Shown piece after piece: positions 5,518 through 5,731 of a stretch of 5,731 nt of DNA. Position 1 is the stretch's first letter; each line of letters opens with the position of its first letter. The position numbers and the translations under genes were made by a program. The notes beneath the pieces are model-generated. The model made no database searches. It saw only the letters and a program-made list of their open reading frames with translations, and was not told the DNA's origin. Source of the DNA: Candidatus Poseidoniaceae archaeon (lineage in GTDB: Archaea; Thermoplasmatota; Poseidoniia; Poseidoniales; Poseidoniaceae). The stretch is taken from NCBI GenBank assembly GCA_013329355.1, contig DUKK01000205.1, positions 1-5,731 of the forward strand, written 5' to 3'.

Positions 5518-5731
5518 ATGGGCAGTATGAGTGCGAGCGATAGCAAGCAGGGGACCTCTCTTGAGTCAACTCGTGGCACTCGAAATAACAGTGACAAGTT
5601 ATCGCTATCCGCACTACGCTCACAGTTTACTAAAAGCGCAACTTCCTCTCTATCCCAAAGCGAAATGACAAGCGCAAGATTCCGCAACGAAGAGCGGCTG
5701 AGGTCTGATCTCAGGCGTGAGCGAAGGCTAC
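5518..5731 (+). CDS. Start of an unrecognised protein, cut off by the window edge
   Basis: A frame opens with ATG at 5518 (or a second ATG at 5527) and stays open for all 71 codons to the end of the window, so only the N-terminus is visible. It begins MGSMSASDSKQGTS, rich in Ser, Thr, Asp and Lys and probably disordered up to about residue 50. It then turns into a strongly charged Arg/Glu stretch (RFRNEERLRSDLRRERR, about 54-70) that looks like a helix or the start of a coiled coil. No signal peptide or membrane segment is seen. A TATA-like element about 29 nt upstream supports the 5518 start. I do not recognise the family. Against it, the Ser- and Arg-rich composition could arise in a spurious frame, but its length without a stop and the promoter spacing favour a real gene. 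Confidence 0.5.
   Translation, partial: MGSMSASDSKQGTSLESTRGTRNNSDKLSLSALRSQFTKSATSSLSQSEMTSARFRNEERLRSDLRRERRL

Noticed and set aside
5496..5687. Minus-strand frame of 63 codons near the right edge
   Set aside because: It overlaps the plus-strand frame from 5518 that is open to the window end and has a promoter-like element; the antisense translation shows no motif.

Overview
The window reads as one intact chromosomal segment of an archaeon. A marine euryarchaeon of the Poseidoniales (Marine Group II) or a related Thermoplasmatota lineage is my best guess, from style and not from any search. Supporting signs are a phosphoglycolate phosphatase of the archaeal HAD type, AT-rich TATA-like elements about 27-31 nt upstream of start codons with little or no Shine-Dalgarno sequence (which suggests leaderless or short-leader mRNAs), a winged-helix regulator, and a CxxC zinc-ribbon protein. 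I see no mobile element, CRISPR array, tRNA or rRNA. Genes are tightly packed and no stretch over about 110 nt lacks one.

Left part (minus strand): a multi-pass membrane protein (16-918) lies downstream of a HAD-family phosphoglycolate phosphatase (978-1778, with the true start probably at 1691). The membrane protein resembles the FAR-17a/AIG1 family (human AIG1/ADTRP) and keeps the Thr and His at the positions of that family's catalytic pair.

Middle and right (plus strand): a compact divergent promoter region (about 1692-1787) separates the phosphatase from a three-gene, probably co-transcribed cassette. Its members are a P1B-type heavy-metal ATPase (1788-4511), a cysteine-free ArsR-like winged-helix regulator (4546-5010) and a protein of three tandem zinc ribbons (5019-5411). 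The simplest reading is a metal-homeostasis unit: a pump that exports a divalent soft metal such as Zn, Cd or Co, its regulator, and a cytosolic cysteine-rich protein. The ATPase combines a CPC motif in TM6 with an HEGS motif in TM8 that resembles the P1B-4 subclass, lacks the TM7 lysine and TM8 aspartate of ZntA, and has a His-bearing insertion ahead of the A domain.

Right edge: an open reading frame starts at 5518 and runs off the window. It has a Ser-rich start followed by an Arg/Glu-rich helical stretch. I do not recognise it.

The points most worth a second look are the archaeal AIG1-like putative hydrolase, the mixed-subclass metal pump, and the pairing of a Cys-free ArsR-like regulator with a Cys-rich zinc-ribbon protein 8 nt downstream.
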